NCBI GenBank assembly: GCA_030619735.1
Contig: JAUXAV010000010.1
Span: forward strand, 1 to 19,160
DNA: 19,160 bases
Direction of reading: 5' to 3'
From: Candidatus Aenigmatarchaeota archaeon
Lineage (GTDB): Archaea > Aenigmatarchaeota > Aenigmatarchaeia > QMZP01 > JAUXAV01
The position numbers were made by a program, and so were the translations under genes. Under the pieces are notes generated by a model, which was given only the letters and a program-made list of their open reading frames with translations, ran no database searches and was not told the DNA's origin. Within the stretch, counting starts at the first letter, position 1. Each line of letters begins with the position of its first letter. Positions 12,334 to 19,160 of the stretch are shown piece by piece.

Positions 12334-15051
12334 ATGGGGAAGGGAGTTTGTTTTCTGGCCTTAATGGTATTGCTAATTTTGCTGGGCTCCGGAATTGCAA
12401 AAGCAGAGGCCGGAGGTGACTGGCGATATGTATTAGATTTATTGAATAATAAAAGAATTCAAGCAGGAAAAGACCCCATAAATGTTTCCCACCCAGAAGA
12501 TATTGATATGGACGGCGTTCTAGCAATACAACAAGGAATAACTGATATTTTAGGAGATTATGGTTTTACTGGATCAGCTGATGCTCTAAATTCTGCGGGT
12601 TATGCACAAACCACTTGGTCTGAAGGTTTTGATTGTAAAAATGAAATTTTAGATATTTTGAATTTGATGTATGTTAAAGAATTAAGTGCTATGCATAATT
12701 TAGAATGGACATATATAACCTATGAGAATTATTATTGGTCTACATATATAAAAACAAAAAGTTTTTATTCTTCTGTTAATTATGTTCTTGGAGATAGAGA
12801 GGCAGATTGGGGCTACTTCAGGATTAATTATAGAACACTTCTTAAATTTAAAGCTTTACCAGAAAATATAAAAATTATCGATTATTTTCTGCATCCTAAT
12901 TGTCCTCCTGGCCTTGCCAATACTTGCGTAGGAGATATTATTTCACGAATACCTGTTGATTCTGTTAAAAATGGAGGAACTGTTCTTTTAACTTCAAAAT
13001 ATGGACCTTCTACATATCCACAAGATGGTCAATTGGGTCCTCACTTCTCTACATATATGTATAGTACATTTGACTCATGCAAAGTTGATTTATATCCAAT
13101 ATTAAAATATGCTTATCATACTCATAACCAAAAACTTCCAACAGCATCCTTCACCTACTCCCCAGAAAATCCTGTGGCTAGTGAAGAAATAACCTTTGAT
13201 GCCTCCTCATCTAGCGACCCAGATGGCCAAATAGTAAGTTATGAATGGGACTTTGGGGATGGAAAAACCACAGAAGGAATGCAGGTAAATCATGCTTATC
13301 AAGAAGCAGGTAATTACACAGTTATCCTAACGGTGACGGATAATGACGGCTTAAAAGATTCTTTGTCAAAAATTTTACATGTAGAAATGGCTAACATGAC
13401 TATTCATGGAAAAATCAGTGTGCCTGATGGTGTATACAGACCATTAATAGATGTTAAGGTAATTCTAGAGCTGCTTAATGGCCAGAGCTTTGTGAGCTAC
13501 ACAGATGAAGAGGGAAATTATATTTTCAGCGACATCCCCATGCTTGATTTTAATATCACCGTGGAACTGGAAGATAAAGATGGCATCATAAAGATTTATG
13601 ACAGCAGCATCTCGAATTCCGATGTTTTTTACCTGAAAACAAAAACAATTACACCTGAAACGCAAGACCAGGAATTGGATATAGTTTTCCATGAAAGTAG
13701 TGGAAATCTTTTCCCAGGAATGGGCAACACACAGAAACAGCATCTTGATGATAATGGAGTTATATATTATTACACCCAGATAGCTAGGGACTTTGCGGAG
13801 AAAGCATTAAATCTTACTTTAAATCATGCACCTCCTGTGGGGGTGTATGGATGGACTACACAAGGAACATGGTATACTGATACAGGCTATGGTGGCCTTC
13901 CAGCATCTTCCATATCCATAGATGTTGCCAACAGTGACATAAACAGCGGCAACAAGCCGGACAACAGGGAATGGCACGAGTTTTCTCACCACATCATGAC
14001 CGATTCCATAATAGGAGGGAACAATTTACTGCCTCCCGCAACTGGCTCGAACCACGGGGGGTACAAAAATAATAATACTGCCTACTCCTGGATAGAGGGA
14101 TTCGCCGAATTCTTGCCCCTGACAATCACAGATTATCTGGGGTTGCCCAATCCGAGTTTTTACGGTTGGGGTAGAAGGGATGATGATTTGGAGGAGAATT
14201 ATGAAGTGTGGCAGGACGAGGAATTCGCAATTGCGGGAATCCTCTGGGACCTCTATGACGGCGAGAGCGGGACAGACAGGGATGCAGTGGATTTGACGCT
14301 GGACGGGGTCTGGAATTTGCTGAACAGGCAGAACAATCTGGATTTAAAGGCCCTGTACGACACCTTAAGCAGCTCAGGAATAATAGATTTGTCCGAGGAC
14401 TTCAATAACAACTCCTTATCTGATTTGGACGAGATTTTTATCTCCCACGGCGCCTTTAACGATTTAAATGATAACAGGGTATGGGACCCCGGGGAAGGGA
14501 TCGGCTATACAGGAAATTCTACAAGGCCTCACAGGAGAAATAAGCCCCCAAGAAATGATTCTTATTTGCTAATTACGGTTATTGACAACTTTACTGGCGA
14601 ATTTATTGATGAATTAACTTTTCTTGTTACAGAAACCAAGGAGCCCCCATTTGATATATACAACAGAGAATACAACTTTACAGAATCTGGTTTACCGGGA
14701 AAGATTTTCTTTACAATGTCCCCTTATCCCTCGATTGCAAACATAACCACAGAAAAAGGATGTTACATTAGCAGTGACTCTTTAACAATTACATCATCCT
14801 TTTACTGGGACAATATAAACACAGGGAAAGGCTATTTAATGAACCACACCTTCTACATGATTCACAGCTGCCTGGGCGATGCCACCAAGGACTGCCAGGT
14901 AAATATATTCGACCTTGCTGCAGTGGGCCTTGCCTATGGGAGCCAGCCTGGTAATGATAACTGGAACCCCGATGCCGACTTAACAGGAGACGAGAAAATA
15001 AACATCTTTGACCTTGCAACAGTTGGCCTGAACTACGGGAGAATATGCTGA
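12334..15051 (+). CDS. Secreted multidomain protein: PKD, carboxypeptidase-regulatory-like, HExxH metallopeptidase, dockerin
   Basis: A 905-residue protein from ATG 12334; an in-frame TTG at 12316 is less likely. A signal peptide occupies about 1-26. Residues about 27-265 are AT-rich and unrecognised. A PKD domain lies at about 270-351 (SSSDPDGQIVSYEWDFGDG). A carboxypeptidase-regulatory-like beta domain lies at about 355-425 (GNYIFSDIP). A zinc-peptidase-like core has HEFSHH at 548-553 (HExxH) and EGFAEF with E588/E592 about 36-40 residues later, like gluzincins. The end (about 846-905) is a dockerin with two repeats: GDATKDCQVNIFDLAAVGLAYG and ADLTGDEKINIFDLATVGLNYG. It is expected to act outside the cell, attached through a cohesin partner. 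Composition changes repeatedly along the gene, suggesting a mosaic. Substrate unknown. Confidence 0.8.
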   Translation: MGKGVCFLALMVLLILLGSGIAKAEAGGDWRYVLDLLNNKRIQAGKDPINVSHPEDIDMDGVLAIQQGITDILGDYGFTGSADALNSAGYAQTTWSEGFDCKNEILDILNLMYVKELSAMHNLEWTYITYENYYWSTYIKTKSFYSSVNYVLGDREADWGYFRINYRTLLKFKALPENIKIIDYFLHPNCPPGLANTCVGDIISRIPVDSVKNGGTVLLTSKYGPSTYPQDGQLGPHFSTYMYSTFDSCKVDLYPILKYAYHTHNQKLPTASFTYSPENPVASEEITFDASSSSDPDGQIVSYEWDFGDGKTTEGMQVNHAYQEAGNYTVILTVTDNDGLKDSLSKILHVEMANMTIHGKISVPDGVYRPLIDVKVILELLNGQSFVSYTDEEGNYIFSDIPMLDFNITVELEDKDGIIKIYDSSISNSDVFYLKTKTITPETQDQELDIVFHESSGNLFPGMGNTQKQHLDDNGVIYYYTQIARDFAEKALNLTLNHAPPVGVYGWTTQGTWYTDTGYGGLPASSISIDVANSDINSGNKPDNREWHEFSHHIMTDSIIGGNNLLPPATGSNHGGYKNNNTAYSWIEGFAEFLPLTITDYLGLPNPSFYGWGRRDDDLEENYEVWQDEEFAIAGILWDLYDGESGTDRDAVDLTLDGVWNLLNRQNNLDLKALYDTLSSSGIIDLSEDFNNNSLSDLDEIFISHGAFNDLNDNRVWDPGEGIGYTGNSTRPHRRNKPPRNDSYLLITVIDNFTGEFIDELTFLVTETKEPPFDIYNREYNFTESGLPGKIFFTMSPYPSIANITTEKGCYISSDSLTITSSFYWDNINTGKGYLMNHTFYMIHSCLGDATKDCQVNIFDLAAVGLAYGSQPGNDNWNPDADLTGDEKINIFDLATVGLNYGRIC

Positions 15052-15065
15052 ATACCAAACCCTGA

Positions 15066-15080
15066 GGAGCCCGCAGGTGC
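15066..15080 (+). repeat. Direct repeat copy 2: displaced prefoldin alpha tail
   Basis: GGAGCCCGCAGGTGC is identical to 12261-12275. Read in the prefoldin frame it encodes EEPAGAG followed by TAA, matching the prefoldin end QEPAGAG-stop. The gap 15052-15229 holds no other recognisable gene. Confidence 0.7.
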
Positions 15081-15200
15081 GGGATAAACCCTGTCTAATT
15101 TTTATACCCTTCCCTGAATCTCTCCCACTGGTAGTTTTCCAGGCTCCTGTCAGGGCTGTACCCCTCACAGTTAATAATAAAAGCCTTTATTCCCGCAAGC

Positions 15201-15209
15201 CTTATAAAA
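15201..15209 (+). promoter_or_regulatory. TATA box for the hypothetical gene at 15236
   Basis: CTTATAAAA or TTATAAAAT lies about 22-28 nt before the ATGs at 15230 and 15236, the leaderless spacing. It argues against the longer upstream in-frame start at 15077. Confidence 0.5.
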
Positions 15210-15235
15210 TCCTATTCCCAACCATTCTAATGGTA

Positions 15236-15757
15236 ATGCTGAAAAGCAGATGGGTTTTGGGCATAGACCTTCATACCGATGATAAAATCGGGAGCATTTT
15301 TTATGGAACCATAGAATTATCAAAACCGGAAATAGAATTCCTGGCTCTCTACAGAATCAGAGGCAAAAATGAGAGCCAATATGATGCCCAAATTCTTGCG
15401 GCTGCATTTGACACAAGGAAGGATTACCGGAAATTTATTGAATCAGGGACAGAGAATCCAGAAGGATACAACCCGGCTATCCATATAGCGGACGAGGAGA
15501 GGATTTGTTTTTCATCCAACAGAAGAATAGGGAAGGCGAAGGTTTCGGTTTTCCCTCTTTCACTCCCTATAGGCATTAAAGACGGCGAAAAAATTAAAAT
15601 AAAATCCGACTGCCTTTTTATGAATTCCCCTGAGCCCAACAAAATCATTATCGAACCCCTTGACCCGGTATTTAAAAAATATGCCCTGCTCATGTCCCAT
15701 TTATATCCCCATATTAAAACCAGGGAGAAAGGCAGGGGCGCGGAAACATATTTTTAG
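15236..15757 (+). CDS. Hypothetical protein, about 173 aa
   Basis: Starting at ATG 15236 (or 15230) gives a soluble protein beginning MLKSRWVLGIDLHTDDKIGSIFYGTIELSKPEIEFLALYRI. The longer in-frame extension back to 15077 has low-complexity sequence and runs over the duplicated prefoldin tail region and a TATA box, so I reject it. The body alternates strands and turns (VSVFPLSLPIGIKDGEKIKIKSDCLFM, KIIIEPLDPVFKKYALLMSHLYPH) without a motif I recognise; there are no TM segments. It ends 21 nt before the first Mbh-like gene, so it may be the first gene of that transcript, or an unrelated neighbour occupying the place where MnhE/F/G-type genes usually sit. Confidence 0.55.
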   Translation: MLKSRWVLGIDLHTDDKIGSIFYGTIELSKPEIEFLALYRIRGKNESQYDAQILAAAFDTRKDYRKFIESGTENPEGYNPAIHIADEERICFSSNRRIGKAKVSVFPLSLPIGIKDGEKIKIKSDCLFMNSPEPNKIIIEPLDPVFKKYALLMSHLYPHIKTREKGRGAETYF

Positions 15758-15778
15758 ACCAAACCCCAATTATAAAGC

Positions 15779-16012
15779 ATGATATACTACATACTCCTGA
15801 TAGTACTGGTCCTGTTCGCATACCTGGCGGTCAGGTCCAGGGATTTGCTTTTTTCTGTCATATTCCTGTCAGTCACCTCGCTCTCCACTGCCCTGCTTTT
15901 CTTCCTGCTGCAGGCCCCGGACATAGCCATGACAGAGGCGGCTGTGAATGCAGGGATTGTCACCCTGATTTACATTATAGCGATTAAAAAGACCAGGAGG
16001 CTGGAGGAATGA
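15779..16012 (+). CDS. mbhD: MbhD-like membrane subunit (DUF4040 / MrpA C-terminal type)
   Basis: A 77-residue, three-helix membrane protein. The stretch SVIFLSVTSLSTALLFFLLQAPDIAMTEAAVNAGIVTLIYIIAIKKTRR matches the MbhD/DUF4040 family, equivalent to part of the MrpA C-terminal region, and includes the conserved LQAPDIAMTEAAV segment with membrane-embedded acids. It forms part of the Na+/H+ antiporter-like module of membrane-bound hydrogenases. It is the first recognisable gene of the operon here; the usual preceding MnhE/F/G-like subunits (MbhA, B, C) are not found upstream. It overlaps the next gene by 4 nt (ATGA). It is GC-rich with core codon use. Confidence 0.88.
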   Translation: MIYYILLIVLVLFAYLAVRSRDLLFSVIFLSVTSLSTALLFFLLQAPDIAMTEAAVNAGIVTLIYIIAIKKTRRLEE

Positions 16013-16308
16013 AAAGACAGATAGCCCTCGGGGTGTGCCTTTTAGTGACAGCGCTTTCCATAGGCTCTGTCCTGTTCTCCCAGGGATTCCCGGACTGGGG
16101 AAGGAGGAAGGCAGCCGATTATTACATCACAGAAGGCATGGCGGAGACAAATGCCCCGAGCATACTCGGCGCAATAGTCTGGGACTTCAGGGCCTTTGAC
16201 ACCCTGGGGGAGGAGATTGTCCTGTTCACAGCGGCAGTGGGTGTGTTCACCGTTATGGTCTTCGGTATAAGCGAGAAGGGAAAGAAGAGGGAGAAAATAG
16301 GGAGATAA
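16009..16308 (+). CDS. mbhE: MbhE-like membrane subunit
   Basis: A 99-residue protein with an N-terminal TM helix (about 5-23), an extracytoplasmic loop (DWGRRKAADYYITEGMAETNAPSILGAIVWDFRAFDTLGEE) and a second TM (about 70-86), ending in a basic cytosolic tail. The signature NAPSILGAIVWDFRAFDTLGEEIVLFTAAVGV corresponds to the MbhE / MrpA C-terminal block (N-x-V-T-x-I-L-x-D-Y-R-G-x-D-T-L-G-E). It acts with MbhD in the cation-translocating module. It starts inside the mbhD stop and is followed after 1 nt by the MnhB-like gene, consistent with a translationally coupled operon. Confidence 0.88.
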   Translation: MKRQIALGVCLLVTALSIGSVLFSQGFPDWGRRKAADYYITEGMAETNAPSILGAIVWDFRAFDTLGEEIVLFTAAVGVFTVMVFGISEKGKKREKIGR

Positions 16309-16309
16309 T

Positions 16310-16705
16310 ATGGACCTGATAACCAGGACAAGCAGCAGGATAGTGGCACTGGTAATACTGTTCTTCGGGATATACATAATACTGCACGGCCACCTGAGCC
16401 CCGGGGGCTCCTTTCCCGGCGGGGTTATAATCGCCTCTGCCCTTGCCCTGACAGCAGTGGTGTTCGGGATAAAGAAGGCCGAGATGTTCATAGGGGAGAG
16501 GACCGCCCATATAGTGGAGGGCCTGGTTGCCCTGGCCCTCTGCATAATGGTTATATTTGAGTTCTTCATCAGGAAGATGCTCCTGCCCCTGGGGACCCAG
16601 TTCCAGCTCTTCAGCGCCTGGGAGATACTAACGCTTAACATAGTGGGAGGGGTCATGGTGAGCATGGCCCTGATACTGATAATATACCTGATGATAAGGG
16701 GGTAG
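16310..16705 (+). CDS. mbhF: MbhF-like subunit (MnhB/MrpB family)
   Basis: A 131-residue protein with four TM helices. The MnhB signature LHGHLSPGGSFPGGVIIASALALTAVVFG (about 25-52) is clear, and helices at about 62-85 (TAHIVEGLVALALCIMVIFEFFI) and 105-129 follow. MrpB-type subunits form part of the Na+/H+ antiporter module that couples redox chemistry to ion transport. It is in the standard position between MbhE and MbhG, with 1-2 nt gaps on both sides. It is of normal length for the Mbh version and GC-rich. Confidence 0.92.
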   Translation: MDLITRTSSRIVALVILFFGIYIILHGHLSPGGSFPGGVIIASALALTAVVFGIKKAEMFIGERTAHIVEGLVALALCIMVIFEFFIRKMLLPLGTQFQLFSAWEILTLNIVGGVMVSMALILIIYLMIRG

Positions 16706-16707
16706 GG

Positions 16708-17061
16708 ATGATAGCAGAAACCTATATCACGATAGTTGCCCTGATTGTACTGGGGATATACTGCCTGGTATGGAAATCCAACCTGGTGAAGAAGATAATA
16801 GGCCTGGGGATTTTTGCCAAAGCCGTTCACCTGCTCCTGATAACCATAGGGTTCAGGCCCGGGGGGATTCCTCCCATAGTCACGCCCCAGAATCTCCAGA
16901 CCTTTGCATCCCTTTCCGTGGACCCCCTGCCCCAGGCACTGGTCCTGACCTCCATAGTTATTGACCTGAGCATAACAGCCCTTGCCCTGAGCATAGCAAT
17001 CCTGGCATACAGGCACTTCAGGACCCTTAATACAAAGAACATAAGGAGGATGAGGGGATGA
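16708..17061 (+). CDS. mbhG: MbhG-like subunit (MnhC/MrpC, NuoK-like)
   Basis: A 117-residue protein with three TM helices: about 5-23, 33-48 (IIGLGIFAKAVHLLLITIGF) and 76-103 (QALVLTSIVIDLSITALALSIAILAYR). The PLPQALVLTSIVIDLSITALALSIA block is diagnostic for MnhC/NuoK proteins; the Asp in SIVIDLS replaces the usual Glu/Asp-type acidic residue seen in the antiporter forms. It contributes to the ion path next to the MrpD-like subunit. It overlaps mbhH by 4 nt (ATGA). Confidence 0.92.
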   Translation: MIAETYITIVALIVLGIYCLVWKSNLVKKIIGLGIFAKAVHLLLITIGFRPGGIPPIVTPQNLQTFASLSVDPLPQALVLTSIVIDLSITALALSIAILAYRHFRTLNTKNIRRMRG

Positions 17062-18470
17062 TCGGGTATATAATACTAATCCTGATTGTGGCAACATTCC
17101 TCAGTTTAATAGTAAGGAGGGATATCCTTCCCATAGGGGCCATAATAATATCCTTCCTCTTCCTGGTTTTCCTTGCCGCGGGCTCCGGGATAGTCCTTTT
17201 CGAATTCGGCGGCTGGGAGGCCCCTTTCGGGATAGTCTGGGCTGCTGACAAATTATCCATGATGATAGCCATGCTGGTCACAGGGATAGCAAGCCTGGTT
17301 GCGGTATACTCCCTCCGTTACATAAAGGAGAGGAGGCACAGGTACTATTCCCTGCTTTCCCTTATGACAATAGGGATGCTCGGGGTCTCCCTCACCGGGG
17401 ATATATTCAACCTCTATGTGTTCTTTGAGATATTCTCCATATCCTCCTATGCCCTGGTGGCCTTTTTCCTGGATGACTATGCGATTGAGGGCGCGTTCAA
17501 ATACCTGGTTGCAGGCTCCTTTGCAACCACCATGCTGCTCCTGGGGATAGCCCTTTTGTACGGCTCTGCAGGGACCCTGAACATGGCGGACCTGTCTTCC
17601 CAGATACTCCAGACGCCCATGTTCCTGGTGCCCCTGGCCCTGCTGATTACGGGGTTCGGCCTGAAGGTGGCCATGGTCCCCTTCCATTTCTGGAAGCCCG
17701 ATGCCATTGAGGGGACCCCCTCCCCCATAGGGGCGATATTCACCGCTGTCTCCACATCCATCGGCATCTACTGCATACTCAGGGTCCTGTTCATATTCTC
17801 CCTGATAGAGCTGAACACGCTCCTGATAGTATTCGGTGTGGTCACCATGGTTGTGGGAGCCGTTATGGCGTTCATGCAGGACAATATTAAGAGGCTCCTG
17901 GCATATTCCTCCATATCCCAGATAGGCTACATACTCCTTGCCCTGGGTCTGGGGACATACCTGGGGATATCCGGGGGCCTTTACCAGCTCCTGAACAATG
18001 CCATAGCAAATGCCCTGCTCTTCCTCTCAATAGGGGTTGTCATACTGTATTCAGGGGGCAGGGAGAGGCTGTCAAACCTCTCTGTTAAGAACAATATCCT
18101 GATGTTCTGCTTCGGGATAGGGGCATTGTCAATTATAGGCATACCCCCCCTTGCCGGCTTTGCCTCAAAATACATGATTTACCTTGCCGCCTGGGAGGTC
18201 AGCCCCCCGATTGCAGCGATTTCCATAATAGTGGCTGCATTCACCCTTGCCTACTACCTGAAGGCCTTTTCCTGCGTGTTCCTGAACCCCAGGGGCAGGA
18301 CCGAGATAAAGGGGATTCCCCTTATAATGCTCATTCCCATAATAATACTTGCCGCACTCTGCATAATCCTGGGGATTCTTCCCCATTTAGGGCTTTATGT
18401 AGTGGAGCCTGCCGTCCAGGCCCTTACAAACAGCTCAGGGTACGTGGCTGCGGTATTGGGAGGTGGATGA
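17058..18470 (+). CDS. mbhH: MbhH-like subunit (MnhD/MrpD, NuoN-like antiporter)
   Basis: A 470-residue, about 14-TM proton/sodium-translocating subunit of the complex I/Mrp superfamily. Key residues are in place: Glu 124 in LYVFFEIFSISSYALVAF (TM5), Lys 203 in GFGLKVAMVPFHFWKPDA (TM7, with His 210) and Lys in the DNIKRLLAYSSISQIGYI region. The LPLAGFASKY-type segment appears as GIPPLAGFASKYMIY. Length is slightly below the usual 480-510. There is a single MrpD-like copy here; the Mbs (sulfane reductase) operons normally have two, which together with MbhI favours an Mbh-type complex. It overlaps mbhI by 4 nt. Confidence 0.92.
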   Translation: MIGYIILILIVATFLSLIVRRDILPIGAIIISFLFLVFLAAGSGIVLFEFGGWEAPFGIVWAADKLSMMIAMLVTGIASLVAVYSLRYIKERRHRYYSLLSLMTIGMLGVSLTGDIFNLYVFFEIFSISSYALVAFFLDDYAIEGAFKYLVAGSFATTMLLLGIALLYGSAGTLNMADLSSQILQTPMFLVPLALLITGFGLKVAMVPFHFWKPDAIEGTPSPIGAIFTAVSTSIGIYCILRVLFIFSLIELNTLLIVFGVVTMVVGAVMAFMQDNIKRLLAYSSISQIGYILLALGLGTYLGISGGLYQLLNNAIANALLFLSIGVVILYSGGRERLSNLSVKNNILMFCFGIGALSIIGIPPLAGFASKYMIYLAAWEVSPPIAAISIIVAAFTLAYYLKAFSCVFLNPRGRTEIKGIPLIMLIPIIILAALCIILGILPHLGLYVVEPAVQALTNSSGYVAAVLGGG

Positions 18471-18778
18471 TGCTGGGGATATTCAATTACTGGCTGCTCT
18501 GGGTCCTGCCCCTCCTGGCTTTTACAGCGATGGGGTTCATAATATATGCTTTGGGGGAGAAGAAGGGGAAGCCCGCCCCAGGGAAGTATGAGACCTATAC
18601 GTGCGGGGAGAAATTCCCTGTAACGGATGTGGGGCATGAAAACTTTTACAGGCCCATAAAGAGAATCCTGGAGTTATCCAGGCTGAGGCATGCCCATACA
18701 GGGATATTGTCAGACTATCTCCTGATGATTGTGACAGGCTTTGTGATAGTTTTATTGTTCGTGATGGTGCTGATATGA
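18467..18778 (+). CDS. mbhI: MbhI-like linker subunit
   Basis: A 103-residue protein with an N-terminal TM helix (about 6-27), a middle cytosolic region with YETYTCGEKFPVTDVGHENFYRPIKRILELSRLRHAHTG, and a C-terminal TM helix (about 84-102). In Pyrococcus-type Mbh, MbhI links the antiporter module to the hydrogenase module; the position between MbhH and MbhJ and the CGE...ENFY pattern fit. The recognition rests partly on gene position, since the family is poorly conserved. It overlaps mbhJ by 4 nt (ATGA). Confidence 0.8.
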   Translation: MMLGIFNYWLLWVLPLLAFTAMGFIIYALGEKKGKPAPGKYETYTCGEKFPVTDVGHENFYRPIKRILELSRLRHAHTGILSDYLLMIVTGFVIVLLFVMVLI

Positions 18779-19160
18779 AGAAGAAAATCCCCCTCAGGAA
18801 GAGATTCAGGAACTTTGTCAGGAAGAAGTCCCCCTGGATACTCCATATGGGCTGCGGCTCTTGCAACGGCTGTATTCTGCCTGTGGTGGCTGCACTCTCG
18901 CCCCGGAATGATATTGAAAGGTTCGGCTGCCTCCTGAAGGGCTCGCCCAGGCACGCTGACATATTCCTGGTGGAAGGCCCTGTAACCAGGAAGATAAGGC
19001 CAAGGCTCCTCAGGATATACAACCAGATTCCCGAGCCCAAGGTGGTCCTGGGCATAGGCGCCTGCGCCATATCCTGCGGCCCCTTCAGGGACTGCTACAA
19101 TGTATGCGGCCCCCTGGACAAGGTGATTCCAGTGGACGTATATGTCCCGGGGTGCCCCCC
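18775..19160 (+). CDS. mbhJ: MbhJ-like small subunit (NuoB-like [4Fe-4S] protein), 3' partial
   Basis: The first 128 residues are present and the gene runs off the window. It carries the proximal [4Fe-4S] cluster next to the active-site subunit. Cluster ligands are visible as CGSCNGC (C30 and C33 the likely pair, with an extra C27), GACAISCG (C97) and PGCP (C127). Another CxxxC-like pair, C107 and C111 (RDCYNVCGP), is normal for group 4 hydrogenase small subunits. The basic N-terminus (about 1-20) has no signal peptide, so it is cytoplasmic. Whether the partner large subunit has the NiFe ligands (hydrogenase, Mbh) or lacks them (sulfane reductase or other) lies outside the window. Confidence 0.92.
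   Translation, partial: MKKKIPLRKRFRNFVRKKSPWILHMGCGSCNGCILPVVAALSPRNDIERFGCLLKGSPRHADIFLVEGPVTRKIRPRLLRIYNQIPEPKVVLGIGACAISCGPFRDCYNVCGPLDKVIPVDVYVPGCP

Noticed and set aside
15077..15235. N-terminal extension of the hypothetical protein back to 15077
   Set aside because: It overlaps the duplicated prefoldin tail and a good TATA box at 15201-15209; the downstream ATG is better supported.
1..19160. tRNA or rRNA genes, and inteins
   Set aside because: No cloverleaf-like segment with a GTTCRANNC T-loop pattern was noticed in the intergenic gaps, and no protein carries intein blocks; the HEG is free-standing.

Overview
The window is archaeal. It carries archaeal-type ribosomal proteins (uS8, eL30, uS12, uS7), the short archaeal NusA, aEF-2 with its diphthamide histidine, archaeal/eukaryal Pth2, prefoldin alpha, many TATA-box/leaderless gene starts and a multi-subunit Mbh/Mrp-type membrane complex. 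Core genes are fairly GC-rich and favour AGG, ATA and GGG codons. The phylum cannot be fixed from this window; a divergent uS12 and an unusual ribosomal gene order would fit a DPANN-like or other deep-branching lineage, but that is inference.

Layout. (1) 1-305 is the AT-rich 3' end of an unrecognised gene. (2) 295-2526 is a tight translation operon: uS8, eL30, NusA, uS12, uS7. (3) About 2527-7300 is an AT-rich accessory island with a degenerate metallophosphoesterase, a zinc-ribbon plus two-TM-protein pair, a PD-(D/E)XK-like nuclease overlapping a Bles03/DUF1917-like gene, a lipoprotein and a two-TM helical protein. (4) 7343-11000 is a tight row: a small winged-helix protein, a two-motif LAGLIDADG homing endonuclease (HEG) and aEF-2. 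aEF-2 would normally follow uS7, so regions 3 and 4 split the classical str-type operon (S12-S7-EF2). (5) 11043-12282 holds pth2, a small convergent hypothetical and prefoldin alpha. (6) 12334-15051 is a large secreted PKD/HExxH-metallopeptidase/dockerin protein with a second copy of the prefoldin gene's 3' tail behind it. (7) 15236-15757 is a hypothetical protein. (8) 15779-19160 is an Mbh-like operon (D, E, F, G, H, I and partial J) of a cation-translocating membrane-bound hydrogenase-type complex.

The main discovery is in aEF-2. The reading frame is broken inside the P-loop (AHI/DHGKTT) by a 33-nt insert, 8861-8893, containing three in-frame stops. Insert and flanks fold into a canonical bulge-helix-bulge: a 4-bp central helix, two 3-nt bulges, and exon-exon and intron-internal helices. 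Cutting after the second base of each bulge restores the frame exactly and gives a 730-residue EF-2. This is therefore a predicted protein-coding archaeal mini-intron, to be removed by the tRNA-splicing endonuclease, in an essential translation factor. A LAGLIDADG HEG ends 3 nt before the EF-2 start codon and about 90 nt before the intron, which suggests collaborative homing of a HEG-less intron. Unspliced mRNA would encode only a 29-residue peptide, so EF-2 synthesis should depend on splicing.
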